Shown here piece after piece: positions 39,918 through 52,400 of a DNA stretch of 64,000 bases. This DNA is from Cruorifilaria tuberocauda (taxonomy: Eukaryota; Nematoda; Chromadorea; Rhabditida; Onchocercidae): assembly GCA_013365365.1 (NCBI GenBank), contig JABVXU010000061.1, positions 62,001 to 126,000 on the forward strand, read 5' to 3'. A program made the position numbers and the translations under genes. Every line of letters starts with the position of its first letter. Positions within the stretch are counted from its first letter, which is position 1. A model generated the notes under the pieces. The model was given only the letters and a program-made list of their open reading frames with translations, ran no database searches and had not been told where the DNA came from.

Positions 39918-40624
39918 TTTCAGAAGACGAAAGTTTCAATGGTCCTTGTCGATTTCAAATTTGAGTTTGATACTTAAAGTTGTTTTGTTTGACTGTTCGT
40001 TTCCATGTATCGGCATATCTCTTTGAATTATTCCATTTCTTTCATCACTAGATACTGAGTAATCAGTGATATGTCAGTTCAGATGACAAGTATGACACTT
40101 CATAACTGCTTCCATCAATTCTGTAGTATTTACTGTTCACTTAATTAGTTAGCACATGTTTGTTGTTGACTATAAAGTTATTCTGCTAATTTGAACCAGT
40201 TAAATAGATGGTACTGTTGTATAATTATATCAGCTGATCGTAAGAACCGGCCATGGTGAAAAGAGAAAGACAGTGATACAGAAGAGAGGGACTGTTTGTC
40301 ATAATGTTGCCTCACTAATCGTTTATTTAAGGTTTTTCCCCTCTCCAAGTATCATTTCATGTTACATTTTCACTCTTTTCCGTCATATTTTCTCTTACTT
40401 CAAAGAATAATCAGTATTATTGTTCAAACTGAGTAACTTTATAAAGTAATACTATTGACTGAAAGTAAATGGAAAATAGAAACAAAAGAATAGACTTATT
40501 AAGTTCGTACAGTAAGGTATTAGCATAGTTAATGTAAGCTTAATGTTAGTTTCCATGGAGAACTGATACCTTACTGGTACTTACTCTAAAGAATTGTGCA
40601 TAGCTAGCTTCCACTCTAACAACG
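39918..40624. other. divergent promoter region (His/Gln-rich gene / syntaxin)
   Basis: About 0.7 kb between the divergent first exons; no coding exon recognised. Confidence 0.4.
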
Positions 40625-40945
40625 ATGGACGGGGACGGGGAATTCATTGATTTCATAAGAGAGAGGAATCGATCGGCGATTCTTCACTTCACTTCACTTC
40701 CAGCAGATCCGTCACATTCTCGTCCCTCCGCGTGCTCTCTGTCACAAACCTCAGTGATCGGAGGATTGCTGAATCATTCACTGTCAGGTGAGTTACAATT
40801 GTATTCATAGTACTCTGTCATTTTCTCTTCCCTTTATTCCATTTCAAATTTTTTCCTTTTTCAACGTATGATTTCAGAAGGATATCACTTTACTGCCTGT
40901 TATTGATTCATTTCAGAAGCATATCGAAGTATATTTGAAATATAA
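40625..40945 (+). other. candidate spliced upstream ORF of the syntaxin mRNA
   Basis: An ATG at 40625 opens a frame through 40787, where a GTGAGT donor follows. Joined in phase to the TTTCAG acceptor before 40917, it continues nine codons and stops at 40943-40945. The last base of that TAA is the first base of the syntaxin ATG (TAATG). Total 63 codons, no recognised motif. If a spliced leader is added at 40917 instead, the frame is absent from the mRNA. Confidence 0.4.
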
Positions 40946-43579
40946 TGGTGAAAGATCGATCGAATGAATTTAGGGTAAGTTTATGTCAGAGCTCATTTGG
41001 TATTGTAAGATATTGTTGCTATAAATTACATACTTGTCATTAAAACAGTACTAGAATAATTAGTGATGACAAGCGAAAGAATGATAAGTTGTTGAGGTTT
41101 CAATCACTCTTCATTATATCCATTCTAATTGCTCACAACTTTGTGCAACAAAGCCTCTAATATTTATTGTTCTTTTTCATTGATTTTTCATTTTTTATCC
41201 AATTAAAAGTTGTAATTTAAATATCCCACTGAAATAACAAATTATCTCATAATTTTGCTCGAACTATTTAGGCAAATTAAAATTCCGTTTTTTTGTGTTT
41301 GATATTTATCATTTTCAAAATTCGCAAAAGATCATTTCTTTTGTTTTTTGCAGCGAAAAGCTGATCAATTTCTAACGGATAATGACGCATTCATTGCGAT
41401 TGATGAACCAAATATCAGTTTTCCACAGGGTAGTTCATTTTTTGCTGAAATTGACGAAATTCGAAAAGTGATGGCTAAGTTATCAGACGACATTGCAAGC
41501 ATGAAAATACAACTTCGTTCAATCTTAGCTCAAACTATTGTTGATGACAATGAAAAGGTTGCAAAATTGCTTAATTACAATTACAATTAGTTTACGCAGA
41601 ACTAATTGTGTAACTTTGGGAAATTTCTATTAATCAAGATAGAAATACAAGCAGGACAACTAAGTTTACTTTTATGGCTGAGAAACGCATCACTTATTCA
41701 AGAAATTGTGAGAATGATAGGGAAGTGTCAATTGATCGGTAAGGGACTGCGCAATTTGTTTACCTTTGTTTCTCTAATATCTAATTAATGAAAACAACAG
41801 AAAGCATGACCATTAGAATGAAGCTTAATACAGTTTCGCTTAATGCTATGTCTAAATATATGATAGCAAATTCCATTAATCACTTTCATGTCAACTTCAC
41901 TTTAGCATTATGTCCTTCTCATTATCATTTCTAATTTAGAAAGAACAATAATTGAAGGAAAAACTTGACGAATGTATGGCAGGGATAAAGCATCGTTCTG
42001 GCCTCCTACGAAAACATTTGTTGGCCATGAAGCAAAACGGGAAAAGAAGGGAAGGCGAGCAAATTGTTGGGGTTAGCGAGCGTATCCGACAATATCACAT
42101 TGAGGCTTTATTAAACAAGCTTTCCGATTTGTTGGAAATATTCAATGCCGCACAATTGGATTACAGAACGCAAGTTGCAAGTTCGATATCGTACTTCATA
42201 AAATTATCATTTACTCTTATAGATTGCTAACGTATTTAGTTGTGTTAAGAGATCATTTCTACAATTTCAATTTCATTGAGTAAGAGAAAGGAAAAGGAAG
42301 AAATAAAGATTAATTAGCTTTAAAGCTAGAAATATGCTGTGACAAAAATAGTAAATATATGAAAAAAGAAAGATTTTATAAATGTATAAAATAAGTAGCC
42401 AAAATAAATTTGGGTCCTGAAATTTCGGTCGAAAGTTTATACTTATACTTAAAAAAAATTATACTTAAAAAGAGAAAGTTGTTATTAACAGTTCCACATT
42501 ACTACATATTGTTTATTTAAACTTAATTCTTTTTTGTTTGGAAATTCTCTTGCAATCTATCCGCGCATTTATATTTATGAATAAATAATTAATTATTACT
42601 ACAGTGTTTCATTAGCATAACTTTATGTTAATTAAGAAAGAATTAAACGGCAGTTAAATATCGCTGGTGAGCATATGACAGAGGATGAGATCAATATAAT
42701 GATCGATTCGAAATCATCGGAAATTTTCAACAGGTTAATACTTGAAATATTGAAAACGATTACGAAATGGAGTAAAAATTAAACAAAACTTATCAGAGAG
42801 ACATACAATAGATTGATAATATTGATAAGAGTTATGATGTACCGTAAGAAAAGCAAGTTTATGGAAATAATTTCAGAATAGAATTAATTTACATAATATA
42901 TAATTTCAGACAGGTGCGCTCATCACAATTAAAATCAGCTTTTGATGATGCCAGTTTAAGGCATAATGAAATATTAAATTTAGAAGCAAGCATTAAAGAA
43001 CTCAATGATTTATACAACGATATGAATTTTCTGTTGCATACACAGGTAAAACCATTAATATTCAATATCAATACTATCAAGTAGATCGTAAATTTACTTT
43101 CCTTCCATATTTGTATTGCTAATGAAGGTAGTTGAATATATTCGATTGATCCACTGATAGCTGACTTTTTTATCATATAAGCATCATAATTTTATAATTC
43201 CAGTTTTCATATCAATACAATTATGAATGATGCAAATAAAATAGATGAAATGGAGCATTTTTGGTTGAGTTGAGAAAGAGCATTCTCCTTTTTTGAGTTT
43301 GAGATCATAATATAAAATTATTGCTACTTACCATTCATTATTATTATTCATATGTGATTATATGGTATTGATTGGTTGTTACAGGGTGAAAAGGTAAATC
43401 GAATCGATCGGAATATGAATGATGCGTTTAATTACGTGACAGCTGGCAGTGAACAAGCACGGGTAGCCGTACAATGTCAACAAGCAGTGATGCATAAGAA
43501 GTTATATTACAGCATTGGATGTCTCGTAATAGTTGGCTTAATTCTAATCATTCTTATTATTTATTTCTCTGTTAAATGA
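40945..43579 (+). CDS. plasma-membrane syntaxin (Qa-SNARE, syntaxin 1-4 type)
   Basis: Target-membrane SNARE that drives vesicle fusion with the plasma membrane. Exons 40945-40974, 41354-41557, 41958-42180, 42637-42733, 42910-43045, 43385-43579; 294 residues, the usual length. N-terminus MVKDRSNEFR matches the short syntaxin N-peptide. The Habc region spans exons 2-3 (FFAEIDEIRKVMAKL; NAAQLDYRTQVA), followed by KRIKRQLNIAG as in the syntaxin 1 linker. The SNARE helix (about 196-258) contains RHNEILNLEASIKELNDLY and the central-layer Gln230, split from GEKVNRID by an intron. A C-terminal anchor (about 271-291, IGCLVIVGLILIILIIYF) ends SVK. The acceptor of exon 3 (TTGAAG) is weak but is the only one that avoids an in-frame stop. 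It is more divergent than neuronal unc-64, so another syx paralogue is likely. Confidence 0.9.
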
Positions 43580-43743
43580 TTATTTTTGTTTCTCCACCGC
43601 GATTAAAAAATTTCGCGTGAATTTAGAACAAATCGCTTTAATCGCGCATTATATAAACACAAGTAATGACATCATTCATATCTCTCATGGGCAATATTTA
43701 CAAACATTAGCTTACGATTCAGATTAGCTACCATCAAATTGAC

Positions 43744-43749
43744 AATAAA
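43744..43749 (+). terminator. poly(A) signal of syntaxin
   Basis: AATAAA 165 nt after the syntaxin stop codon. Confidence 0.4.
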
Positions 43750-44428
43750 AACTATCAATTTCATAACAGATTACTTATTCACAGAGTTTAATTGAAATGA
43801 AAAGCATAACATCGCCGATATTTTATCACGCAATTTTTATTGGCTTCTTCCTTAATTACTATGAAACTGAGTTTTTCTTCTTATTCACAAGATATATGAA
43901 GGAAAGAGAAGTTCTCGCACATATCCGAATAATTTGCATAAAGATTTTTTTTGCCCTTTTCTTTTGTTCCCTCATTTTCATCCAATGAGAATTTAAGTTG
44001 AATAAAATTCAAAATTGATTCTATAAAATTGAAATTATTTGATGTAAAGATGGTTTATTTATTCTTGCGATATTATAATCAACCGTAGATATATACTTAC
44101 GTGGTTTTTTCATCAATAAATTCTTGATTATGACGATTAGATAGTATTTGTGAAAGGATCTTTTAAGGTCACTCCAGTTACAACCAGATCTTTATCCGAT
44201 CGCATTACTATCATCTAATCGTCATTATCACTCGATATCGTGATAACATATCCAATGGATTCATAATTCGTTTACCATGCTGAAATACTAAGATTAAATT
44301 TGAGCCAGATTTGCCATAGAGCAAATAATTGCTGTATGAAATCGTTATAAAATTTAAAAAAAAAGTCAATCGAATAGTAGGTAAAAGAAGTGAAAAAGTT
44401 TTCAAAGATAGCGTTTGTACTTTCTCTG

Positions 44429-44440
44429 TCCTTCTTTCTT

Positions 44441-44466
<26 letters not shown>
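44429..44466. repeat. (CT)n microsatellite
   Basis: Pyrimidine tract ending in about a dozen CT dinucleotides on the + strand. Confidence 0.9.
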
Positions 44467-44472
<6 letters not shown>

Positions 44473-44709
44473 CGATTTCTTAAGAAATAAGTGACAGTTT
44501 TTCATCATAGTATTAAACTACTTTCACTTGTTTTTTTAATCTTGAATTTAAATCTTAGAAAATCAGCAAATATGTCTGTCTTGCAGCCAAAGTGATTATA
44601 TTTCATCCGCAATGATAAGCTTGAAGCAAAGATTCAAATAATTATCAAGTTTAATTTAACTGTTGAACCAACATATTGAAAGGTTAGTACTTCTTACTAA
44701 CATCAATTT

Positions 44710-44743
44710 TCACTATTTTCAGAATATTTTCTGAAAATAGTGA
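44710..44743. repeat. 15-bp perfect inverted repeat with 4-nt loop
   Basis: TCACTATTTTCAGAA, loop TATT, then its exact reverse complement. Confidence 0.9.
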
Positions 44744-44824
44744 TTCATTTATAGACTGAAAATACTATTACGGATACGGATACAATTAGCGATGGTTAAG
44801 CATTTAATACTATGTTTTCAACAA

Positions 44825-44899
44825 AAAATAGCCAATTAAAATTCTGAAAATACTGGCATGAAATTCACACCATTATACCAAAATAGCCAATTAAAATTC
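44825..44899. repeat. 20-bp direct repeat pair
   Basis: AAAATAGCCAATTAAAATTC occurs at 44825-44844 and again at 44880-44899. Confidence 0.85.
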
Positions 44900-47800
44900 C
44901 ATTTATATTTTCAGGAAACCGGAAAAGACGTCAGTGAATTTTTATCAGTCAAAGTTATTTACTTGTCTGGAACATTAAGTTACCAGTTATGCTACAAAAT
45001 TTTTTCCTCATATAAATTATTAAGAGAAATAACGCATGTGTTATTACAACTTTAATATTATATGCAAATATTATTTCCATTATTTTAGACACGAAAATTT
45101 TCATTATTTCCTCTCTGTTTAATTTTAACAATTGCTTAAAAATGGATTGATTATTTATTTAATTTTATTTATTTATTTAGTATATAACTTGATAATATAT
45201 AGGTGGCACTGATATTTTCTAAATTAATTTCCATCAAAATTTATTTCCAATCCGTAATAGAAACAAATTGCAAATAAACAAAACAAGTTGAAATACAAAA
45301 TCGTGCATAGAAATCGATTGCAATGACGAAATAGAGAAGATATTTTTTATTAATAAACCTTATAAATTATATCGCATCAGAATTTGAAAAACGAATATCG
45401 ATGCCACTTTGAAGCCTCAAATAACTAAACACTAAGTAAAAGTAATCAGCTTGGTGCGCTTATTAAAACTATTCATTTAATTGCATAATTAGTTCCCTCG
45501 AAAGATAATTTTTCGAGAATCAAAAGTATAGAATATGCCAAAAAGATATCCTCAACATTTGCTACTAAAACCACTCCTACCATATATAAACTACAGTTTG
45601 CTTATCTTTCTCATATATTTTTCTGTATCCTGTTTTGCAAAATATAATTAAATTAGAATATTGAAAGGACGAGAAAAGAGAGAAAGGAAGAATTCTTCCA
45701 TATTCAAATTATCAAAGAGAGTAAAGAGAAAGGACTGGTTAAAGTTGCATCAAATGATTACATTTTCTCCATTATTCCCATTGGATGTAATTCGTTCATT
45801 TGATAAATTACGAAAATTTTTTAATTGATTCTCCCAACAACACCGATACTATGAATACAGAAAGAGAAAACGTGAAAATTTAATTTCAATGTAGAAAGAT
45901 GCAATTCGGTGGGACTAATTTTGTAAACTCTTTTCTCTCGTTTTTACTTTCTGTCTTTTTAAACTGTAGTTTTGTGTCCTTATCAGTAGATTTAAGTGCA
46001 ATTTGTGAAAAAAGTAATTTAAATTTTCTACTGTTTTTAATCTCTTTTTGTTTGGCATCTTGAATAAAACAAAAAAAATGTTAAGCATAACCTATTATAC
46101 CTAACCTATATGGCATAATACCAAATTTCAAGTATAAGAAACTCCGAAGAAATGAATTCAGGCAGAAGACAAGTAACTATGTTCAGTTTAACAAATTATA
46201 GAGCATGTATATGTCTCATAGTTAGGGATTTTAAAATTTTAAATTCAGAAACAAACTTCTCTAGAGTTATTGCAAAATCAAACTTTAGGGGAAACGTACA
46301 GTCACTATTGACATTTACCTAACAATGATTAATTCAAATTCTACCAGAAGCAATTTTTACTTTCAACAATTAATAATTTTGAAAATAATTGATCACGGAG
46401 TAGGGTATTGTCTATGTATTGGAATAATATAACAGTAATTGAAATATGGTACTGCTGTCATTTCTCTGATATATTTCAGGAATCACAATTTTGTTTATTG
46501 ATTGGTGTAAATCGTTTGTTCACAACCTTCAGATAATTTTTTCCCTTGTTTTATTTTTCGATGAAATGGATTTGTCTGGAAAAATACATATATTTCAAGG
46601 ACAATCACTTGCATATTTTTTCCACTAAGATCGCACAATTTTATATCCGTAAGACCTTTTAAAATGTGCATAGTTTTTCTACATGTATTTGTTCATTTGG
46701 AATTTCTTGACTACCACAAACCCAATTTCCCCGAATATCACTTCATCATTAACGGAAGCTATTATCAATATATTTTCTATCCTTTTTTCCTTCTTTTCTA
46801 AAAGTGAATTAAAATTAACCTAGCTTTTATGATATGTTTTTGTTTTAAAATTTATTAATGAATCAGAGCTGCCTATCCAAATTATACTATTTCAATTAAA
46901 AATTTCATTCATCTTGCTCCTCATCATCCTTGCTTTGTTCTTTGCTTTAAAACACAATTCTAAACATTTACTATGAATGATTTTCATAAATTATTATTAC
47001 TGAAGTATTGATGGTGGATAATAATAATAATAATAGAGTACATCAAAGTACTTAAGTATCAACAAACTTGATCCATCATGACAGTTGTTGCTTAATAATA
47101 GTTGCACAATGATTTTCAGCTACTACCACCGATGTAGACATGATCAAATATTGAAATTCAGTTGTGAAATAAAACAAAAATAAAAGAAAGCGATATCGAG
47201 GATTAAAATTGAAAATCTAAATGATATGAACAGAAGCACAATGTTGTATAATAAGTTTTTTCTTCGAATTTCCTCATAATTTCAGAATGATTCCAATTAG
47301 AAAATCAGAATTGCATAGAATAAGCCAACTAATCATTAACGAACAATTAATCAATACAAAAATTATTGGTAATAAAAATGTCATTGAGTGCATATCACTG
47401 ATTTTATTGATTTAATTTCAATTTAAGTGTTCAACAGACAAACAAAATGCTTGCAATAATCGAATTGTTAATGAATAGGCACATAATACATATTTCACAT
47501 TGGTATTCTCGATGGCATCACTATTTCATCTGCAGAGCTTTCAGTGTTTGAAATATCAACAAGCGAAAATACCATAAAACCGTATCCTGTAATACTCTGC
47601 ATAATGGTATGCGATCAGTAATCATAGCTCACTCTCACTGTTCACTATCGCTGATATTACGTTCGGCCACAATTTTTTCTTTTGAAGCCTGGAAATTACA
47701 AAATGCTTTTTGGTGTAGAAATCACAGAAACGGAAATAGCGATAGAATTATCATTTCTTTATCTTTTAGCTTCATTCCGATGTATTTCTGCAACTGTCAG

Positions 47801-49483
47801 GATGAAACAAGAGGAGACAAGAGGAGAAATTTGCAATTTTCCCTCTTGTTGCCGAAATGTTACTTTCCAGAAATTAGTTTAGCTAGTAGACATTGAAGGA
47901 TTTATTTAGAACATGAAAGTTGCGAAATAAATCCTCATTTGCCCAAAAATCTTTCTATTTTCCTGAAAGACTTGTGAATTTCTACAATATCAAATGTTGT
48001 AAGAGGGAGAAAAGAGGTTTCCACAGTGAAAGGAGAAAAGTTATAACTCAAGATCCTATTTTACCACATTGTTACAGTCCTCTCTTTATCATCTTATGTT
48101 CTAAACTTGGACAAAATTATGACCAACTCTTAAGCCTTCATCCACTGCTTTCCATTGCATTACATTTTAAGGAAGAGAGCTGAAGAAATGGAAAAACCAG
48201 TAGCAATTTCTCAAGCAAGCTGCAAGTACTTGTCTGTATAAGACAGATTCTATTCCTTAGTCTTATTTATTTTATTTGGCATATTACGCAGCCATTAATT
48301 TGCTTGTATTTTTCACCGTGTGAAATTTCCGAATCTCTTTGTTTCTAGTTTTTCCATGATGATGGTTTAATATCACTGAATAGAGTCTTTCATCAAATTT
48401 CAAATTCAACACTAATATTTTACTTAACTGATATTCTGCTGATCGGTGAAAGAATTTAATTTTTGAGATAATTTTTTTGATAACGAAGAGAAAGAGAAAA
48501 TTTCGAGAAGGAATATAAATTAAAGAAACAGGAAATATAAATTAAATTTAAGAAACAATATAAATTAAAGGTGGTTGGAAGGTAAAACATGGGTAACTGA
48601 ACAATAAAGATTACACAAAAGATGAAATAACCCACCCCGAAATACCGAAACCGCACCCTGCAAATCAAGACTTGCTGAAAAACTCAAGTGAAAGAGGAAA
48701 CTGATAATAACAGCATTATATATTGTTGAACTATAGTGTTCTTGCTGCAATTCCTTTCTTACTGTATTGATTGTGTTTTGCCATGTTTTGATTCCGTGTT
48801 GCTGGCGTGTCTTCTTCACGTGTTTTGCGCCCATATATATCTCCATTGGAGGTTATTTTACCTAGAAAATATATTGATTTCCATCTGTCTGTACTATTTT
48901 AAAAGCTGTCCTACCTGCGAGTAGCGTAACACTTTATGCATTTTTCTTAATAGATCTTTGTTACTATTCATTAATTACTTAGAATTCTTTGCTTCATCCT
49001 TTCTCAACACCACATTACTGCACCTCACTTCACGGGAATTTTTCCAAGTAAATAGAAAAGTTCGAACCAGTGTGATGCCTATGTAATATGCTCTCTTTAC
49101 ATAAATGTTAACAGAAATTCAATATTACTTGTTTGGATATTATTAGTTATTTTATAAGGTAGAACGGTGAATTTTACGAATTATGTACGTTAAGAAAAAG
49201 ACATATCTGAATGATATGTTCGCTTTCCGAATGATATGAGTTTCATATTTTTCCACAATATTGCTCTACTGGTTTATTTTCAAGGAATCCTACTTTTAAT
49301 TGATATTATTTATCATATGTTAACGATAAATTATTTATATTGTAGATTTATGTTATGTAACATATTCCATTTATCCGAAGTTAGTGGACTGTAAACTATA
49401 AGTGCGCTACATATTATATGCTGTTTAGTACATTCTGGAAAGAAAATAAAAAACGAATTTAAATAAGATTAAAATAGATCAGT

Positions 49484-49496
49484 GTATTGACAGGGA
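49484..49496 (+). promoter_or_regulatory. candidate trans-splice acceptor of vav-1
   Basis: TATTGACAG ends at 49493, three bases before the ATG. So short a leader suggests spliced-leader addition at this site. Confidence 0.45.
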
Positions 49497-52400
49497 ATGG
49501 CAGAAAGCACGGAATTATGGCGAGAATGTGTAAGATGGATGAATGAGTGTGGGATCTTAGATGCCAAACATCGGGTAACAGAAGCAGATGCTGAAATCGG
49601 TGAATTCGCAACCATTCTGCGTGATGGTGTTCTTCTTTGTTTGCTTTGTAATCGGTTGTATGAAAATTGTATTGACGTCAAAGATTTACAACAGCGACCA
49701 CAAATGGCTCAGGTATGCATCTTTATCTTAACTATTCAAATATAATATAATACCACATTTGAATGGTACAGCGATATTGCATATCGGATTATAATTGTTC
49801 TTTGCTTTTTATATTGTCAGAAATTATTTTTATCTGACTTGGAAATCCAAAGATTTTCAGATATCAACAAGATTAAACTAAATAGCAAGATCAGTTTTTG
49901 AGGACCAGTGGTATCCATGAAACCAGCCTTATTTCAATTTTTAAAACTTCATAACTGTTTGTTATTTCAGTTTCTTTGCTGCAAAAACATATGCGAATTT
50001 CTCAAGGCATGTAAGAATACATTTGAAATGAAACCGGAAGATTTATTTGATCCATGGGATCTCTATCGTCTCGATGATTTCGGCAAAGTGCTCAGAACGC
50101 TTTCCAAACTATCCATGTGTCCTATAGCAAAGCTTAGTGGTATTAGGTCCGTTTTTCAGTTATTCATAATTATAAAAGTCCAGCGAAATTATGGTTTATT
50201 TGTGATTTTTTTGAAGTAAATTTCGTTTCGATTTTATTAAATATTCATAGTACACATGAATATTAAGTTAAAAGAGTAGCAAACTCTATTTGCTTTTGCT
50301 ATTATAGAGGATTTCCATTACGTATATCTCAATTAAATTCCGTGGAATATTATAACGACAAGGTCATTTATAAAAATCTTCGCCAAGGAGCAGAAGTAAA
50401 TGAACCCGTGCTTGAAAATGCTTATGATATGGGTATCGCTGAGGAGGAGAAAACTAGTGGTCGAATTTACGATTCTATTGTATGTCAGCGATCTAACAGT
50501 CAGCGCGAGCTGAAAGCTATCGAATATGACGTTAGTTCCTATTAACCGTTCTTCTACATCTTCCTGATTAGAAATTACTACTGAGGTCAAACTAAAAATG
50601 TGGCCTCGACGTAGGCTAAGTCTTCTAGTCTTCTCAAATTTTTTGTTTACTTTGAATTTATCAGATATCTGTTTAATTGCTAAAGAAAATAGTGCATTTT
50701 ATAGTGCTCGGATTATTTATAGTTTAGTAAGTTATATAAATGAAAATACAAGTAATGTGAAATCAATGAAGCGCTTGTCAGTTAACCAGTGGGCGCACGC
50801 TTTTCGCAGGCCAATAGTTTAAGGAACATTTCTCAGTTTATTTGTAGTATTCTGCAATCTCGACTTTAGAATTTGATAGAACTTCGCAGTATTTAGCAAC
50901 CTGTAGCAATCTTACTAAGCGATATTGGGTGTTATTGACAATGTTTTTAGAAGTGGATAAATTTTAAACCAGATTCTCGACGTGAGCATTGTGTCAAGGA
51001 ATTATATGATACCGAATCGAATTATGTCGAGAAAGCGCTAGATATGATCATAGATAATTTTTATACTCCATTGGAGGAAGTACTATCGAAGGATGATCAC
51101 AAAATGATTTTTATGAATATTTTAGTATGTATTCATTCAGATCCTTTGCATATTTAAATCTGTATTTGATAGAATAGCCACCAGGATCAATACGTGTATC
51201 TTCTAGACAATTTTTAGATGGTTTTGCAGGAACTGGCGTGTATTCATCGCTCATTTCGTGATCATTTACGACAAGCTGTCTTTTATACCGTAGGATTGGA
51301 AGAGCCTATGAATGATGAAAAACCTGTGACAATTGGGGACGTATTCATTACGTAAATAATACTCAATTTTTTTACATAAATTATGACTTTTTTGAAAATG
51401 CTTTCGAATCCTTTTCAAAACTATAGGGAAAGATTTCAGATGGAAAGAGAAATTTGTGGCTTATGGGGAATACTGTTCGAAATTACCAAATTCACGTTCA
51501 CGTATTTGTTATTTGGAAAAAACAAATCCGATCGTACGACAAAAGATTATCGTATGTACTTCCTTATTCTTATTTTTTTTTTTATATTTAATTCCTCTAA
51601 CTTCGTGTTGCAGCACCTTTCTTGAGGATTTTGAATTTACCCTGATACTTGTAGCAAATGTTAACTTCCGTCTATTTCAGGATTGTGGTATAGCTGCTAA
51701 TCGCAATCAGTTCCATTTGCAAGACCTTCTCAGTATACCCATGCAAAGGGTTTTAAAGTACCATGTTTTATTATCGGTAATTTTTTCTCTCTTTCATTTA
51801 AAATATTCGAAAATTAAAGAATAATTTGCAGCAGTGAAAAGCTTTGTAGCATGAAAATATTTTCTACTGTTGCTTTAGGAGATGATAAAGCTTACCGCAG
51901 TGGACTCGCTAGACCGCTTACCTCTAGAAGAAGCCAAAGAGGCGATGCAAGATATAAATTCCTATGTCAACGAAATGAAACGTGATTATGAGATGCAACA
52001 ATTAGTTATGGATATTGAAACAAGTATAACTGATCTGGAGCTGGTAGTTTACTTCTTAATAATTTGGCTTTTCCTGCATTAGTTAAACTACAATAATTGG
52101 CTGACGACAAATACGAAACTAATATAAGAAGAAGAGAATTGGAATAGTTATTATGTAATTGCAAACTAATTTCAGCCCGTAGGCATGCATTTGATTAACT
52201 ATGGTCGATTGGTTAAAGATGGAGAAATCAAAATTGCGGATCAAAATAAAGATGGCAATCGATTAAAAACACGCTACGTATTTGTTTTCGATAAAGTGAT
52301 GATAATTTGTAAAAGTCTAAGAGTAAGTTTTACTTTTAAATTGTATTTTATGAGGTTGAACTAATAAATGGTAAAGTGTAGTGCAGAAAAGTTACATCAA

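Larger units (their letters stand above)
43580..49493. other. long intergenic region between syntaxin and vav-1
   Basis: Nearly 6 kb, AT-rich, with no recognised gene. It holds a CT microsatellite, a 15-bp hairpin, a direct repeat and several unremarkable open frames. The largest, at 47609-47896 on the + strand, has 95 codons and no motif. Confidence 0.45.

Noticed and set aside
47609..47896. 95-codon open frame on the + strand in the syntaxin/vav-1 spacer
   Set aside because: No motif, no matching neighbouring exons; consistent with chance.
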